Of a stretch of DNA of 64,000 nucleotides, positions 53,011 to 61,465 are shown piece after piece. The DNA is taken from positions 3,290,001 through 3,354,000 of the forward strand of contig NZ_CP133266.1 in the NCBI RefSeq assembly GCF_030915485.1. Reading direction: 5' to 3'. Made by a program: the position numbers and the translations under genes. Source of the DNA: Neobacillus sp. PS3-40. Lineage in GTDB: Bacteria > Bacillota > Bacilli > Bacillales > Cytobacillaceae. Position 1 is the stretch's first letter. Every line of letters begins with the position of its first letter. The notes below the pieces were generated by a model. The model ran no database searches, was not told where the DNA came from, and was given only the letters and a program-made list of their open reading frames with translations.

Positions 53011-54141
53011 ATGGTTATGAGTCGGGATTTTAATAAAGACCCGTTTATTGTTATTTGGGAACTAACACGTGCATGTCAATTAAAGTGTTTGCATTGCCGT
53101 GCAGATGCCCAATATAAAAGAGATCACCGCGAACTTACATTCGAAGAAGGCAAAAATTTAATTGATCAAATATATGATATGAACAATCCAATGCTCGTCT
53201 TTACTGGCGGAGACCCGCTAATGAGGGAAGACGTTTTTGATATTGCTAAATATGCAGTTGAAAAGGGCGTACGTGTATCAATGACACCAAGTGCTACCCC
53301 TAATGTAACAAAGGAAGCCATTGAAAAAGCAAAAGAGGTCGGACTTTCACGCTGGGCATTCAGTATTGATGGTCCAACTGCAGAGGTCCATGACCATTTC
53401 CGCGGTACCCCTGGGTCATTTGATCTTACGATGGAAAAAATTCAATATTTACATGAAGTTGGATTGCCAATTCAGATTAATACAGTAATTTCAAGATATA
53501 ATATAGAATATCTTGATGAAATGGCAAAAATGGTTGAGGATTTGAACTGTGTTCTCTGGAGTGTCTTCTTCCTTGTCCCAACAGGAAGAGGCCAGGAATC
53601 AGATATGATCTCACCTGTTGAACACGAAAAGGTTTTCAGATGGCTATATGACTTAAGCAAACGAGTATCTTTTGATATTAAAACAACTGAAGCTATGCAT
53701 TATCGTCGTGTTGTCATTCAACAAAAAATGCGAGAAGCAAAAGACATGACAGATGAAATTGAATATTTAAGTGCATTAACAGAAAAAGGGCTAACAGGTT
53801 CTATTGATGGTCTAGGACGTGCACCTAAGGGTGTTAACGATGGAAATGGCTTTGTCTTCATTTCTCATATAGGGGATGTCTATCCAAGTGGATTATTACC
53901 CGTAAAGGCTGGGAATATCCGTGAAACATCTCTTGCAGAAATTTATCGTGAGTCACCTATCTTTAAATCATTAAGAAATCCGGATCTTTATAAGGGCAAG
54001 TGTGGTGTGTGTGAATTCCGCTATGTCTGTGGAGGTTCTAGATCGAGAGCATATGCAATGACTGGCGATTACCTTGAAAGTGAGCCATTCTGCGTATATA
54101 TTCCCAAAGTATTGAGGGAAAAAGAAGCACAAGAAAGTTAA
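53011..54141 (+). CDS. Radical SAM/SPASM domain protein (TIGR04053-like)
   Basis: 376 residues. The radical SAM cluster Cys22, Cys26, Cys29 (TRACQLKCLHC) binds [4Fe-4S] and SAM; the C-terminal SPASM-type Cys set KCGVCEFRYVCGG...FCVY near 340-362 would bind auxiliary clusters. Similar to the heme-modifying AhbC/NirJ group and to the Bacillus family catalogued as TIGR04053; the product is unknown. ATG 53011 has AGGAGGC 7 nt upstream. Preceded by an FNR-type box at -41.5, so probably induced without oxygen, and placed beside fnr and moaA. Whether it modifies heme, a pterin or a peptide cannot be read here. Confidence 0.85.
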   Translation: MVMSRDFNKDPFIVIWELTRACQLKCLHCRADAQYKRDHRELTFEEGKNLIDQIYDMNNPMLVFTGGDPLMREDVFDIAKYAVEKGVRVSMTPSATPNVTKEAIEKAKEVGLSRWAFSIDGPTAEVHDHFRGTPGSFDLTMEKIQYLHEVGLPIQINTVISRYNIEYLDEMAKMVEDLNCVLWSVFFLVPTGRGQESDMISPVEHEKVFRWLYDLSKRVSFDIKTTEAMHYRRVVIQQKMREAKDMTDEIEYLSALTEKGLTGSIDGLGRAPKGVNDGNGFVFISHIGDVYPSGLLPVKAGNIRETSLAEIYRESPIFKSLRNPDLYKGKCGVCEFRYVCGGSRSRAYAMTGDYLESEPFCVYIPKVLREKEAQES

Positions 54142-54161
54142 ATTGATACAAGTAAAGGCAC

Positions 54162-54189
54162 AAAAAAGGGGTGGCATTTGCCGCCCCTA
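54162..54189 (-). terminator. Terminator between the radical SAM gene and fnr
   Basis: AGGGGTGGCA / TGCCGCCCCT stem; T6 on the minus strand, so mainly for fnr. Confidence 0.75.
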
Positions 54190-54216
54190 ATTTAGCTAAT
54201 CAAAATTGATATCTAA

Positions 54217-54915
54217 TTACTCTATACTGCAAAAAACAACCGGGCAATTTTCACAGCCAATCTCATCTCTTAAATATTGCAGGTCTAAAATAGAAATTTT
54301 ACCCCTGTTGATTGAAATAATATTATCTCTCTTCAATTCGCTAAGAATGCGGTTTGTACTTTCTCTAGATGTCCCGCAGAAATTAGCTAACTCTTGATTT
54401 GTCAGAGGTAAATCAATCAAAATTCCATCCTTCTGTTGAACACCATAACTATTGGACATTCGAATTAAGGTTGAAAATAGAGCACCTCGTTTTCCATTTA
54501 AAACAAGATCACGAAATTTTGTTTGTGTTTTCCGAAAATGGTCACTCATCCATTTCATAAATTCCAAAGCAAGCCTGCTATCTTGGAATATTTCGCTCTC
54601 AAGAACATCTTTTCGAATAGCAACTACTTCACCTTCTTCAAGGACCTTTGCGCTTAATAAGTACCTCGGGTTATCAGTAAACAATGTCAATTCACCACAA
54701 ATATCATTTTCTCCGCAGATTCGTAAAGAAAGTTCACGACCATCAGTGGTAACTTTACTGATTTGGACTTTACCAGAAACAACAATATAAAGTTCTTCAG
54801 CTTGCATTCCTTCTTGAAACAAAAATGTTCCTTTTACACTTTTAATTTTTCGGTCAGCAAATCTTAGTAATTCTTTTATTTCTAATGAATGGGTAGGTTT
54901 GATGTTTGTTATCAT
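54217..54915 (-). CDS. fnr: Crp/Fnr family oxygen-responsive regulator, Bacillus Fnr type (copy 1)
   Basis: 232 residues. N-terminal cyclic-nucleotide-like beta roll, a dimer helix (about 113-140) and a winged HTH (TNQELANFCGTSRESTNRI, 172-190). Bacillus-type [4Fe-4S] ligands: Cys221, Cys224 and Cys229 at the C-terminus (GCENCPVVFCSIE) and Asp136 (TKFRDLVLN), matching the three Cys plus Asp of B. subtilis Fnr. Activates anaerobic genes from TGTGA-N6-TCACA sites, four of which lie nearby. ATG 54915 follows AGGAGGGTG. I found no FNR box before its own start. Confidence 0.92.
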   Translation of the reverse strand: MITNIKPTHSLEIKELLRFADRKIKSVKGTFLFQEGMQAEELYIVVSGKVQISKVTTDGRELSLRICGENDICGELTLFTDNPRYLLSAKVLEEGEVVAIRKDVLESEIFQDSRLALEFMKWMSDHFRKTQTKFRDLVLNGKRGALFSTLIRMSNSYGVQQKDGILIDLPLTNQELANFCGTSRESTNRILSELKRDNIISINRGKISILDLQYLRDEIGCENCPVVFCSIE

Positions 54916-55222
54916 TAATTTCACCCTCCTAAACAATTTTTCAAGAGTAAGCATGTACTGTTAAAAAGGCATTTTTATGGTATGATATATTCACTATTTG
55001 TATTTTAACGTAAATTTTGTAAAATAAAATAGGTAAACAATGTCGATATAGTGAAAATTACAAAAAATAAATCGGCAAATAAATATTTGTAATAATTTTA
55101 CATTACTTACGATAAATATAATGGTAAAGATGGTAAAGTGTGATCTAAACAATAGTCTTTTTATAATAACATTGATACACTTAGAATAATATAGCTTCTT
55201 TGAAATAATGGAGTTGATAGAA

Positions 55223-56239
55223 TTGGAGAAGACCATTATTAAAGATACATTAAATAGGCCGCTTCGGGATTTAAGGATTTCAGTTATTGATCGGTGTAAT
55301 TTACGCTGTCAATATTGCATGCCTGCTGATAAATTTGGCCCTGATTTTGAATTTTTGCCTAAGAGTGCCCTGTTGACATATGAAGAAATTGAACGTGTTT
55401 CTAAAATCTTTGTAAAACTTGGGGTTGAAAAAATAAGGCTTACAGGTGGAGAACCTCTATTGAGAAGAGATATGCCAATTCTCGTAAAAAAACTTTCAGA
55501 AATTGATGGTTTAAGAGATATTGGCCTAACTACAAATGGTATTCTACTTGAAAAGTATGCATTAGATTTAAAAAATGCTGGTCTTAAAAGGGTAAATGTT
55601 AGTCTAGATAGTTTAAACGATGAGTTGTTTGGAAAAATAAATGGAAGAAATATTGGAACCAAGCCTGTCCTTGATGGAATTAAGAAAGCGCGTGAAGTTG
55701 GTTTAGGCGTGAAAATAAATATGGTTGTAAAAAGGGGTCTAAATGACTCAGAAATTATTCCGATGGCAGAATACTGCAAGAATAATGGTTTACAGCTAAG
55801 ATTTATTGAATTTATGGACGTAGGATCCACAAATGGCTGGAAAATGGATGATGTCATCACCAAAAAGCAAATCTACGATATGTTAAAAGAACATTATGAA
55901 CTTGAGGCATTAGATCCAGCTTATTTCGGTGAAGTAGCAAAATTGTATCGCTATAAAGATACGGATGTGGATGTTGGCTTTATTTCGTCTGTATCAGAAT
56001 CGTTTTGCTCAAGCTGCACCCGTGCCCGCCTTTCTGCAAATGGACAAATTTTCACATGTTTATTTAATGGAAATGGCCATGATATCCGAAATGTTATGAG
56101 AAATGGCGCAACAGATGAACAACTCGCCGAGAGAATTAGTGGAATTTGGGGCGATAGAAATGATCGCTACTCGGATGAAAGAACGGCCGAAGCAAATTTA
56201 AACCGAAAGAAAATTGAAATGTCGTATATTGGTGGATAA
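55223..56239 (+). CDS. moaA: GTP 3',8-cyclase MoaA
   Basis: 338 residues. First step of molybdenum/tungsten cofactor synthesis: radical SAM cyclisation of GTP with MoaC to cPMP. N-terminal cluster Cys25, Cys29, Cys32 (RCNLRCQYC); C-terminal cluster [20 protein letters not shown] near 255-275; C-terminal Gly-Gly (SYIGG) that is needed for activity. I prefer TTG 55223, which has GGAG 9 nt upstream, over the ATG at 55208, which has no ribosome site and itself supplies that GGAG. MoaC, MoaB and MoaE are not in the window. Confidence 0.93.
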   Translation: MEKTIIKDTLNRPLRDLRISVIDRCNLRCQYCMPADKFGPDFEFLPKSALLTYEEIERVSKIFVKLGVEKIRLTGGEPLLRRDMPILVKKLSEIDGLRDIGLTTNGILLEKYALDLKNAGLKRVNVSLDSLNDELFGKINGRNIGTKPVLDGIKKAREVGLGVKINMVVKRGLNDSEIIPMAEYCKNNGLQLRFIEFMDVGSTNGWKMDDVITKKQIYDMLKEHYELEALDPAYFGEVAKLYRYKDTDVDVGFISSVSESFCSSCTRARLSANGQIFTCLFNGNGHDIRNVMRNGATDEQLAERISGIWGDRNDRYSDERTAEANLNRKKIEMSYIGG

Positions 56240-56240
56240 C

Positions 56241-56278
56241 AAAACTCTACTCTCTTTTTTAAGGGAGTAGAGTTTTTT
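56241..56278 (+). terminator. Terminator of moaA
   Basis: AAAACTCTACTC / GAGTAGAGTTTT with T-run. Confidence 0.9.
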
Positions 56279-56304
56279 GAATGGATGAAAGGGTAAGTTT
56301 AGTT

Positions 56305-56333
56305 AAAGAAAACTCGCTGATCAGCTAAAAAAA
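56305..56333 (+). repeat. Dispersed element, internally deleted copy
   Basis: AAAGAAAACTCGCTGAT joined directly to CAGCTAAAAAAAG: the first 17 and last 13 bases of the full element with the centre missing. Confidence 0.55.
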
Positions 56334-56378
56334 GAGTCAGACTCCTCTGGTAAGTGAGGAGTCTGGCCCTTTTTTTAG
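56327..56378 (-). terminator. Terminator of ric
   Basis: CAGACTCCTC / GAGGAGTCTG 10-bp stem; T-runs on both sides. Confidence 0.85.
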
Positions 56379-56388
56379 AGTTTTAATT

Positions 56389-57090
56389 TTATTCGTTAAT
56401 ATATCTTGGGAATAAGATATTATTTTCTAAATGTACATGCATAAATGTTTGTCCTTCAAGCTCTTCTAAACGTTTGAAAACGAGTGTATAGGTTCCACAA
56501 GCATCAACTGGAAGAGCAAAGTCAGAAGTAAGCTCACGAATTTGCAATAAAATAGCTCCTGCAGCATCATGCTCTTTTTCAAGTTCAATAATTTGAGCTG
56601 AAGCTGCTGCACGGTCTTCAACTTCGTTATTTGCTAATTTTCGAATCAGAGGGAAAACAACTTCTTCTTCTTTAGCACAATGTTCAAGCATTTCTTTTTT
56701 AAACTCATAAAATAACTCATTCACTTTTAATAACTCAGGATGGTTATCGCCATGAACACGTGAAATTTTTGTAACATATGGGCTTAACGCTGTTAATTCT
56801 TCCTCTAGAGGACGGTGGTATTGAGAAATAACATGATCGATAATCGTGTTAGTATCTGACTCAGTCCAAACTTCAGGATTTGTTTCAACGTTTGCAAATT
56901 TTTCATATGCTACTTTTAAATCAGCCATGATTGAATCTGTGTCGATACTAAGTGCTGAAATAGCATCTGCTAATGGAATGTTTCCGCCACAGCAAAAGTC
57001 AATACGATATTTTTTGAATATATCACTAGATTTTGGGAATTTATTTACGATATCTTTTACGATAGAGTCTGTTGTGAATGGGAAAGTCAT
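56389..57090 (-). CDS. ric: Iron-sulfur cluster repair di-iron protein Ric/ScdA
   Basis: 233 residues. N-terminal ScdA_N domain with the KYRIDFCCGGNIPLADA motif (near 24-40) and a hemerythrin-like domain with His ligands (DHVISQYHRPLEEEL, HGDNHPELLKV, MLEHCAKEEEVVFPLI, LEKEHDAAGAILL, FMHVHLENNILFP). Repairs Fe-S clusters after nitric oxide or oxidative damage. The FNR-type box at 57156 places it in the anaerobic set, which fits NO stress during nitrate or nitrite respiration. Divergent from moeA. Confidence 0.93.
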   Translation of the reverse strand: MTFPFTTDSIVKDIVNKFPKSSDIFKKYRIDFCCGGNIPLADAISALSIDTDSIMADLKVAYEKFANVETNPEVWTESDTNTIIDHVISQYHRPLEEELTALSPYVTKISRVHGDNHPELLKVNELFYEFKKEMLEHCAKEEEVVFPLIRKLANNEVEDRAAASAQIIELEKEHDAAGAILLQIRELTSDFALPVDACGTYTLVFKRLEELEGQTFMHVHLENNILFPRYINE

Positions 57091-57155
57091 TTTTATTTTC
57101 CTCCTAATATTTAAATCTTTATACCATTAGCATAATGTATATATCGAAAAAACTA

Positions 57156-57171
57156 GGTGACCTATATCACA
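57156..57171 (-). promoter_or_regulatory. FNR-type box, ric promoter
   Basis: GGTGA-CCTATA-TCACA read on plus. On the minus strand the box starts 37 bp before TATGCT (57134-57129), giving the same -41.5 geometry as the other sites. In the moeA direction no -10 lies at that distance. Confidence 0.65.
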
Positions 57172-57329
57172 CATTTACTATGATTTATATTATTTTCCTT
57201 CCTAAAATGTTATTATGGGGACTATTGATTTGCTATGTTTAGTTGTTTTCGATAGTCTTATAATGAGTTAAAAATACAAAAATAATGTATCGCTTACATA
57301 GCGCGCAGTAAGACCAGGAGCTGATAGTA

Positions 57330-58595
57330 ATGTTTGAGCGTAGAGATCCAATTTCAATTGGGGATGCAGTAAAAAAAGTAATGGAAAATCAAGTAACTGG
57401 AAAAACAGAACTCGTTTCGATAGAACACAGTCATGGACGCTTTTTATCAGAGGATTTGATTGCAACGAGTGATGTTCCACATTTTGATAGGGCACCATAT
57501 GATGGTTTTGCGGTCAGATCGATTGATACAACAAATGCTTCTCAACACAATCCGATTGAATTTGAGGTTATTGACCATATAGGAGCTGGAATGACTTCAG
57601 ATAAAGAGGTAAAAGAAAACCAAGCAGTTAGAATTATGACAGGGGCCATGATGCCTAAAGGATCTGATGCAGTTGTGATGTTTGAACTGGCACAAACATC
57701 AGAGAAAAATGGGAAACCTTTTATGTCTACAAAACGTAGCTTTAAAAAAGGTGATAACGTTTCATTTATTGGTGAAGATGCTAAAAAAGGTGAAGTTTTA
57801 GTTAAAAAAGGAATTGTAATTAATCCAGGAATACAAGCAATGCTTGCTACTTTTGGATATGCACAGGTTCCAGTTGCCCAGAAGCCAATTATTGGGCTGT
57901 TTGCTACAGGAACAGAACTTCTAGAAGTCGACGAACCATTGGTTCCAGGAAAAATACGCAATAGCAATTCTTTGATGATTGCAGCTCAAATCGAGAGAGC
58001 TGGGGGAAAAGTTGACTATTTGGGGAAACTTCCAGATGAATTTGATACATGTTTTGATGCTGTAAAAAATGCAATAGATAAGGTGGACTTACTCGTAACA
58101 ACGGGTGGTGTATCGGTGGGAGACTTCGATTATCTTCCCGAAATATATGAGAAGTTAGGTGCTCAAGTTCTCTTTAATAAAGTTGCTATGCGGCCAGGAA
58201 GTGTCACAACAGTAGCACAGTACAACGGCAAGATTTTATTTGGTCTATCTGGAAATCCATCTGCCTGCTATGTCGGGTTTGAACTATTCACCCGTCCTAT
58301 TATTCGAAAGCTTCTATTTTCACAAAAACCGCATCTAAAAAAAGAAAGAGCAATTCTTGAAGCGAACTTTCCAAAAGCAAATCCATTTACTCGATTTGTA
58401 AGAAGTGCAGTTACTTTAGAGGATGGAAGATTGAAGGTGACTCCTAGTGGACTGGATAAATCCAATATTATCATGAGCCTTTCAGGTGCAAATTCATTAA
58501 TGATTTTGCCAGGAGGAACGAGAGGATTTGAAATAGGTAATGTTGTTGATGTCTTGTTACTTGAAGACCAAGTAGGAAGCGAGTGGCCTTGGTAA
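57330..58595 (+). CDS. moeA: Molybdopterin molybdotransferase MoeA
   Basis: 421 residues. Inserts Mo (or W) into adenylated molybdopterin. Motifs: DVPHFDRAPYDGFAVR near 52-67, IMTGAMMPKGSDAVVMFE near 105-122, VTTGGVSVGDFDYLPEI near 255-271 and LFGLSGNPSACYVGFELF near 303-320. Full length with all four domains. AGGAGCTGATAGT precedes the ATG. It overlaps mobB by 13 bases. Confidence 0.94.
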   Translation: MFERRDPISIGDAVKKVMENQVTGKTELVSIEHSHGRFLSEDLIATSDVPHFDRAPYDGFAVRSIDTTNASQHNPIEFEVIDHIGAGMTSDKEVKENQAVRIMTGAMMPKGSDAVVMFELAQTSEKNGKPFMSTKRSFKKGDNVSFIGEDAKKGEVLVKKGIVINPGIQAMLATFGYAQVPVAQKPIIGLFATGTELLEVDEPLVPGKIRNSNSLMIAAQIERAGGKVDYLGKLPDEFDTCFDAVKNAIDKVDLLVTTGGVSVGDFDYLPEIYEKLGAQVLFNKVAMRPGSVTTVAQYNGKILFGLSGNPSACYVGFELFTRPIIRKLLFSQKPHLKKERAILEANFPKANPFTRFVRSAVTLEDGRLKVTPSGLDKSNIIMSLSGANSLMILPGGTRGFEIGNVVDVLLLEDQVGSEWPW

Positions 58596-59113
58596 CACCA
58601 AAAATTTTTCAAATTGTTGGATATCAAAACAGTGGGAAAACCACGTTCATGACAAAAGTCCTTAAACGCTTAAAAGCAGAAGGGTTGATAGTGGCAACGA
58701 TTAAACATCATGGTCATGGAGGAAAACCAGATGTTTTTGAACAAAAGGATTCTGTGAGACATATTGAAAACGGAGCAATTGCGTCAATCGTTGAAGGAAA
58801 TGGAAGGCTTTTATTGCAAGCAGAAAAAACAAGCTGGACCCTTCAAGAAAAACTCCAGATAATGGAGTTTTCTCATCCGGATATTATTCTAATTGAAGGC
58901 TATAAGCAGGAAAGATACCCAAAGCTGTTGTTAGTAAAGGAAGAGGAAGATCTGGAACGTTTATTAAAGCTGGATAACATTCAATTCATAATCGTCTGGA
59001 ATGGTCAATTATTAGAAAAATTAGCTAGTAATAATAATATCCCCTGCTTTCATATTAACGATTTATTAGGGTTTGAGAAGATTGTGAGCTTTATTAAACA
59101 CCAGCTAAATTGA
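58583..59113 (+). CDS. mobB: MobB, molybdopterin-guanine dinucleotide adapter
   Basis: 176 residues. GTP-binding P-loop IVGYQNSGKTTFMTKVL near 11-27 and the ATIKHHGHGGKPDVFEQKDS segment near 38-57 mark MobB, which assists MobA in forming the bis-MGD cofactor. Presence of mobB implies bis-MGD enzymes such as nitrate reductase or formate dehydrogenase elsewhere in the genome, since AOR itself does not need MGD. Start is GTG 58583 with AGGAAG upstream; overlapped with moeA. Confidence 0.9.
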   Translation: MALVTPKIFQIVGYQNSGKTTFMTKVLKRLKAEGLIVATIKHHGHGGKPDVFEQKDSVRHIENGAIASIVEGNGRLLLQAEKTSWTLQEKLQIMEFSHPDIILIEGYKQERYPKLLLVKEEEDLERLLKLDNIQFIIVWNGQLLEKLASNNNIPCFHINDLLGFEKIVSFIKHQLN

Positions 59114-59237
59114 TTCATAAACATCGACAAAATGGCACCGACTTGTATGACTAGACAGCTTGCGATTGATTACACTTTCAGGAAGTTTATAATTTGTTCA
59201 TTAAATAGATGAAAAAAGTTTTAAAAATAGACAAATT

Positions 59238-59253
59238 TGTAACTTTTCTCACT
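59238..59253 (+). promoter_or_regulatory. FNR-type box before the structured RNA
   Basis: TGTAA-CTTTTC-TCACT (one mismatch per half-site to TGTGA/TCACA), starting 37 bp before a perfect TATAAT at 59275-59280. Inferred transcription start about 59287; box centre at -41.5. Confidence 0.65.
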
Positions 59254-59286
59254 GTAGTTTCGATTGTTTTTGCTTATAATCCTAGT

Positions 59287-59462
59287 AGGGGATAATATGT
59301 TTGTTCAATATAGAGGAAGCGAGTAAATGGAAGTGCTCATTTATTATAAATCTAATGGGTTATCCGTATAACCTTGATTTAAAAATGGACATTTCCAATC
59401 TCGCTCTGAATTTATAATTTATAAAAAGTTACAAAAAGAGGGCAGATTGCCTTCTTTTTTAT
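59287..59462 (+). ncRNA. Candidate anaerobically induced structured RNA with intrinsic terminator
   Basis: Body: AGCGAG (59318-59323) pairs with CTCGCT (59400-59405); TGGAAGTG (59328-59335) pairs with CATTTCCA (59390-59397) across a small internal loop; inside, AAATC.AA (59348-59355) and GGTTAT (59358-59363) pair with ATAACC (59368-59373) and TT.GATTT around a CCGT loop. An intrinsic terminator (59434-59462) ends it. Not a family I recognise. Two mini-ORFs, 59297-59326 (9 codons) and 59327-59371 (14 codons), each with a purine-rich site upstream, mean it could be a translated leader or dual-function RNA. Confidence 0.6.
59434..59462 (+). terminator. Terminator of the structured RNA
   Basis: AAGAGGGCA-GAT-TGCCTTCTT with TTTTTTATTTT tail. 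It lies before, not after, the ywiC promoter. Confidence 0.85.
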
Positions 59463-59466
59463 TTTG

Positions 59467-59482
59467 AGTGACTTGTTTCACA
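59467..59482 (+). promoter_or_regulatory. FNR-type box, ywiC promoter
   Basis: AGTGA-CTTGTT-TCACA; 37 bp from box start to TAAACT (59504-59509), inferred start near 59516. It immediately follows the upstream terminator. Confidence 0.75.
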
Positions 59483-59540
59483 TACCTTTTTTTTTTGCTG
59501 ACTTAAACTTAAAGAGTAAGCAGGAAAAGGAGTGATCTAG

Positions 59541-60263
59541 ATGAAGTTATTTTTACCAAAACAACATGGTGCATGGGCCATGGCTATAATTCCTTTTTGG
59601 CTCGGGGTTGTAGAAGGTGGTTTTGTTTGGGAGCATATTCCTTTTTTTATAGGTTGGTTGTTTTTATATTTATCAACATACCCAATGCTCCTTTTATTTA
59701 AGAAAAAGAAGCTTATGTTCTATTCAAAATGGACTGCTATTTATCTGGTTCCAGCCATTCTGATTTTACTTTTTCCGCTTGCTAAAAATTTTTCAATCAT
59801 TTACTTTGGACTTTTAATGATTCCCTTTTTTATTATAAATGCTTTTTATTCATCACAAAATAATGATCGTTCATTAATGAACGATTTTAGTGCTATTTTT
59901 GCTTTTTCAATTGTAAGTCTCGGGAGTAGCTTTTTGGGTAATGGAATTGTAACGGCTGAAGCTATTCTTATTTTCTTTTCATCCGTTCTGTTTTTCGTAG
60001 GTAGTACTTTTTATGTAAAAACAATGATTCGGGAAAAAAACAACCCCCAGTTTAAATGGATATCATGGGCTTTCCATGTTCTAATTCCAATTGTTTGGTT
60101 CGTATTGGGTTATTGGATTGTAGCGCTTGCGTTCATACCTAGTATGTTGAGGGCAATTGGATTTTATGGAAAAACTTTATCAGCGAAAAAAGTCGGTATT
60201 TATGAAATTGTAAATGCAACTCTATTTTTCTGCATGATGACCATACAGTTGTTAATAAAGTAA
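59541..60263 (+). CDS. ywiC: YwiC-like membrane protein
   Basis: 240 residues with about seven to eight membrane helices. Starts MKLFLPKQHGAWAMAIIPFWLGV, the YwiC-like family signature (KQHGAWAM). In B. subtilis ywiC lies beside the narA/fnr genes and its function is unknown; here too it accompanies Mo-cofactor genes and fnr and has an FNR-type promoter at -41.5. AAAAGGAGTGATC precedes the ATG. A role tied to nitrate respiration is inference. Confidence 0.88.
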   Translation: MKLFLPKQHGAWAMAIIPFWLGVVEGGFVWEHIPFFIGWLFLYLSTYPMLLLFKKKKLMFYSKWTAIYLVPAILILLFPLAKNFSIIYFGLLMIPFFIINAFYSSQNNDRSLMNDFSAIFAFSIVSLGSSFLGNGIVTAEAILIFFSSVLFFVGSTFYVKTMIREKNNPQFKWISWAFHVLIPIVWFVLGYWIVALAFIPSMLRAIGFYGKTLSAKKVGIYEIVNATLFFCMMTIQLLIK

Positions 60264-60305
60264 ACACTCTTTAAAATTTTACAGAGTAGCTTTTCATTAC
60301 CTATT

Positions 60306-60338
60306 AAAAAAATCGACCATTGATAGGTCGATTTTTTG
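60306..60338 (+). terminator. Terminator of ywiC
   Basis: AAAAAAATCGACC / GGTCGATTTTTT hairpin. Confidence 0.85.
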
Positions 60339-60437
60339 GCTAATCTGAATCTATATTCCATACATTCTGTTAGCGCATAAGGGCAACGACGCCTAATCAT
60401 CGCCCATTAAGGGCTAGCCAATCGGCGAGTTTTCTTT
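60335..60437 (-). repeat. Dispersed three-hairpin element, copy 3
   Basis: Full-length, on the same strand as and immediately 3' of the second fnr gene. CTCGCC-GATT-GGCTAG, GGGC...GCCC, GCTAACAGAAT...ATTCAGATTAGC. Confidence 0.75.
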
Positions 60438-60445
60438 ATCCAAAG

Positions 60446-61138
60446 TTAATTTATCCTGCAAATTTCAACGGGGCATCTTTCACAGTCTATTTCGTTTCTT
60501 AAGTAATCGATGTCGTGTATTGTTATAGTCCCTTTATCAATGGAGATGATATTAGCTTTACGTAAATCACTAAGAAGACGATTTACAACTTCTCGAGATG
60601 TTCCGCAAAAGTTTGCCAGTTCTTGGTTTGTTAAGGGGAGGCGAATCATGATTCCATCTGTTTTCATTATTCCATAGCTATTTGAGATTCTAATTAAAGT
60701 GGAGTATAAAGCCCCTTTTTTTCCGTGAAGGACTAAATCTCGGAATTTCGTTTGTGTTTTCCGATATTGCTGACTCATCCACTTCATGTACACAAGTGAA
60801 AGAGGAAGATTTTTAGAAAGCTTTTCCTCTAAAACATCTTTCATAATAACGGCTACTTCCCCGCTCTCAGCGACGCGTCCACTTAATAAATACTTTTGAG
60901 AAGGACAAAATATGTCGATTTCTCCAATTAAATCGCCTTTTTTGCACATCCTTAAGGTAAGCTCTCTACCGTCAGGAATAATTTTACTTACTTGAAGGAT
61001 TCCGCTCTGAACAATGTACAATTCATTGGCGATAGCTCCTTCTTGAAATAGAAAAGTACCTTTTTCCATTTTTCTTATATGATGAACCATTTCAAATAGT
61101 TCATGTAATTCAGTTGAAACTTCCTTCAATGACTGCAT
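60446..61138 (-). CDS. Crp/Fnr family oxygen-responsive regulator (copy 2)
   Basis: 230 residues, clearly a paralogue of the protein at 54217-54915. It keeps the HTH (TNQELANFCGTSREVVNRL), Asp134 (TKFRDLVLHG) and the C-terminal Cys219, Cys222, Cys227 (CERCPVEICRIN) of the Bacillus Fnr [4Fe-4S] site. The recognition helix TSRE(V/S) is nearly identical between the copies, so both should read similar DNA sites. ATG 61138 follows AAAGGTGG. The two copies bracket the moaA-ric-moeA-mobB-ywiC block. An imperfect half-site TGTGA lies 30 bp upstream. Confidence 0.9.
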   Translation of the reverse strand: MQSLKEVSTELHELFEMVHHIRKMEKGTFLFQEGAIANELYIVQSGILQVSKIIPDGRELTLRMCKKGDLIGEIDIFCPSQKYLLSGRVAESGEVAVIMKDVLEEKLSKNLPLSLVYMKWMSQQYRKTQTKFRDLVLHGKKGALYSTLIRISNSYGIMKTDGIMIRLPLTNQELANFCGTSREVVNRLLSDLRKANIISIDKGTITIHDIDYLRNEIDCERCPVEICRIN

Positions 61139-61465
61139 ACGATAACCACCTTTAAAGAGGCGAAATTTTTGTGAGTATTTAAGCAAAGACTAAATACAGT
61201 CAACATCAACATTTCTCTATATATTACTATCATTATATTGTTAATTAAGTTATTTTTGCAATACGTGAGGAATTATTTCATACAATCGTCAAAAAGTAAA
61301 TAAAAGTAGTGAATATTTTAAAAAAATCATGTCGAAATTTCAGTTTAAAGGAAAAAGGAAGGTTAAACAGTGCTATCCTCCATTTAGCTTTAGAGAAAAT
61401 AATTCCATTAATGTTCATTGTAAAAGAGGTAATAATAATAAGGAAAAGAATAAAGGAGGGAACGT

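Noticed and set aside
57156-57171. The same FNR-type box as a moeA activator site
   Set aside because: At +37 on the plus strand the hexamer is TTTTCC, not a -10; the minus direction (ric) fits.
61170-61185. Possible FNR box before the second fnr
   Set aside because: Only one half (TGTGA) matches; the other half (AAGCA) does not, and the 37-bp spacing rule is not met.
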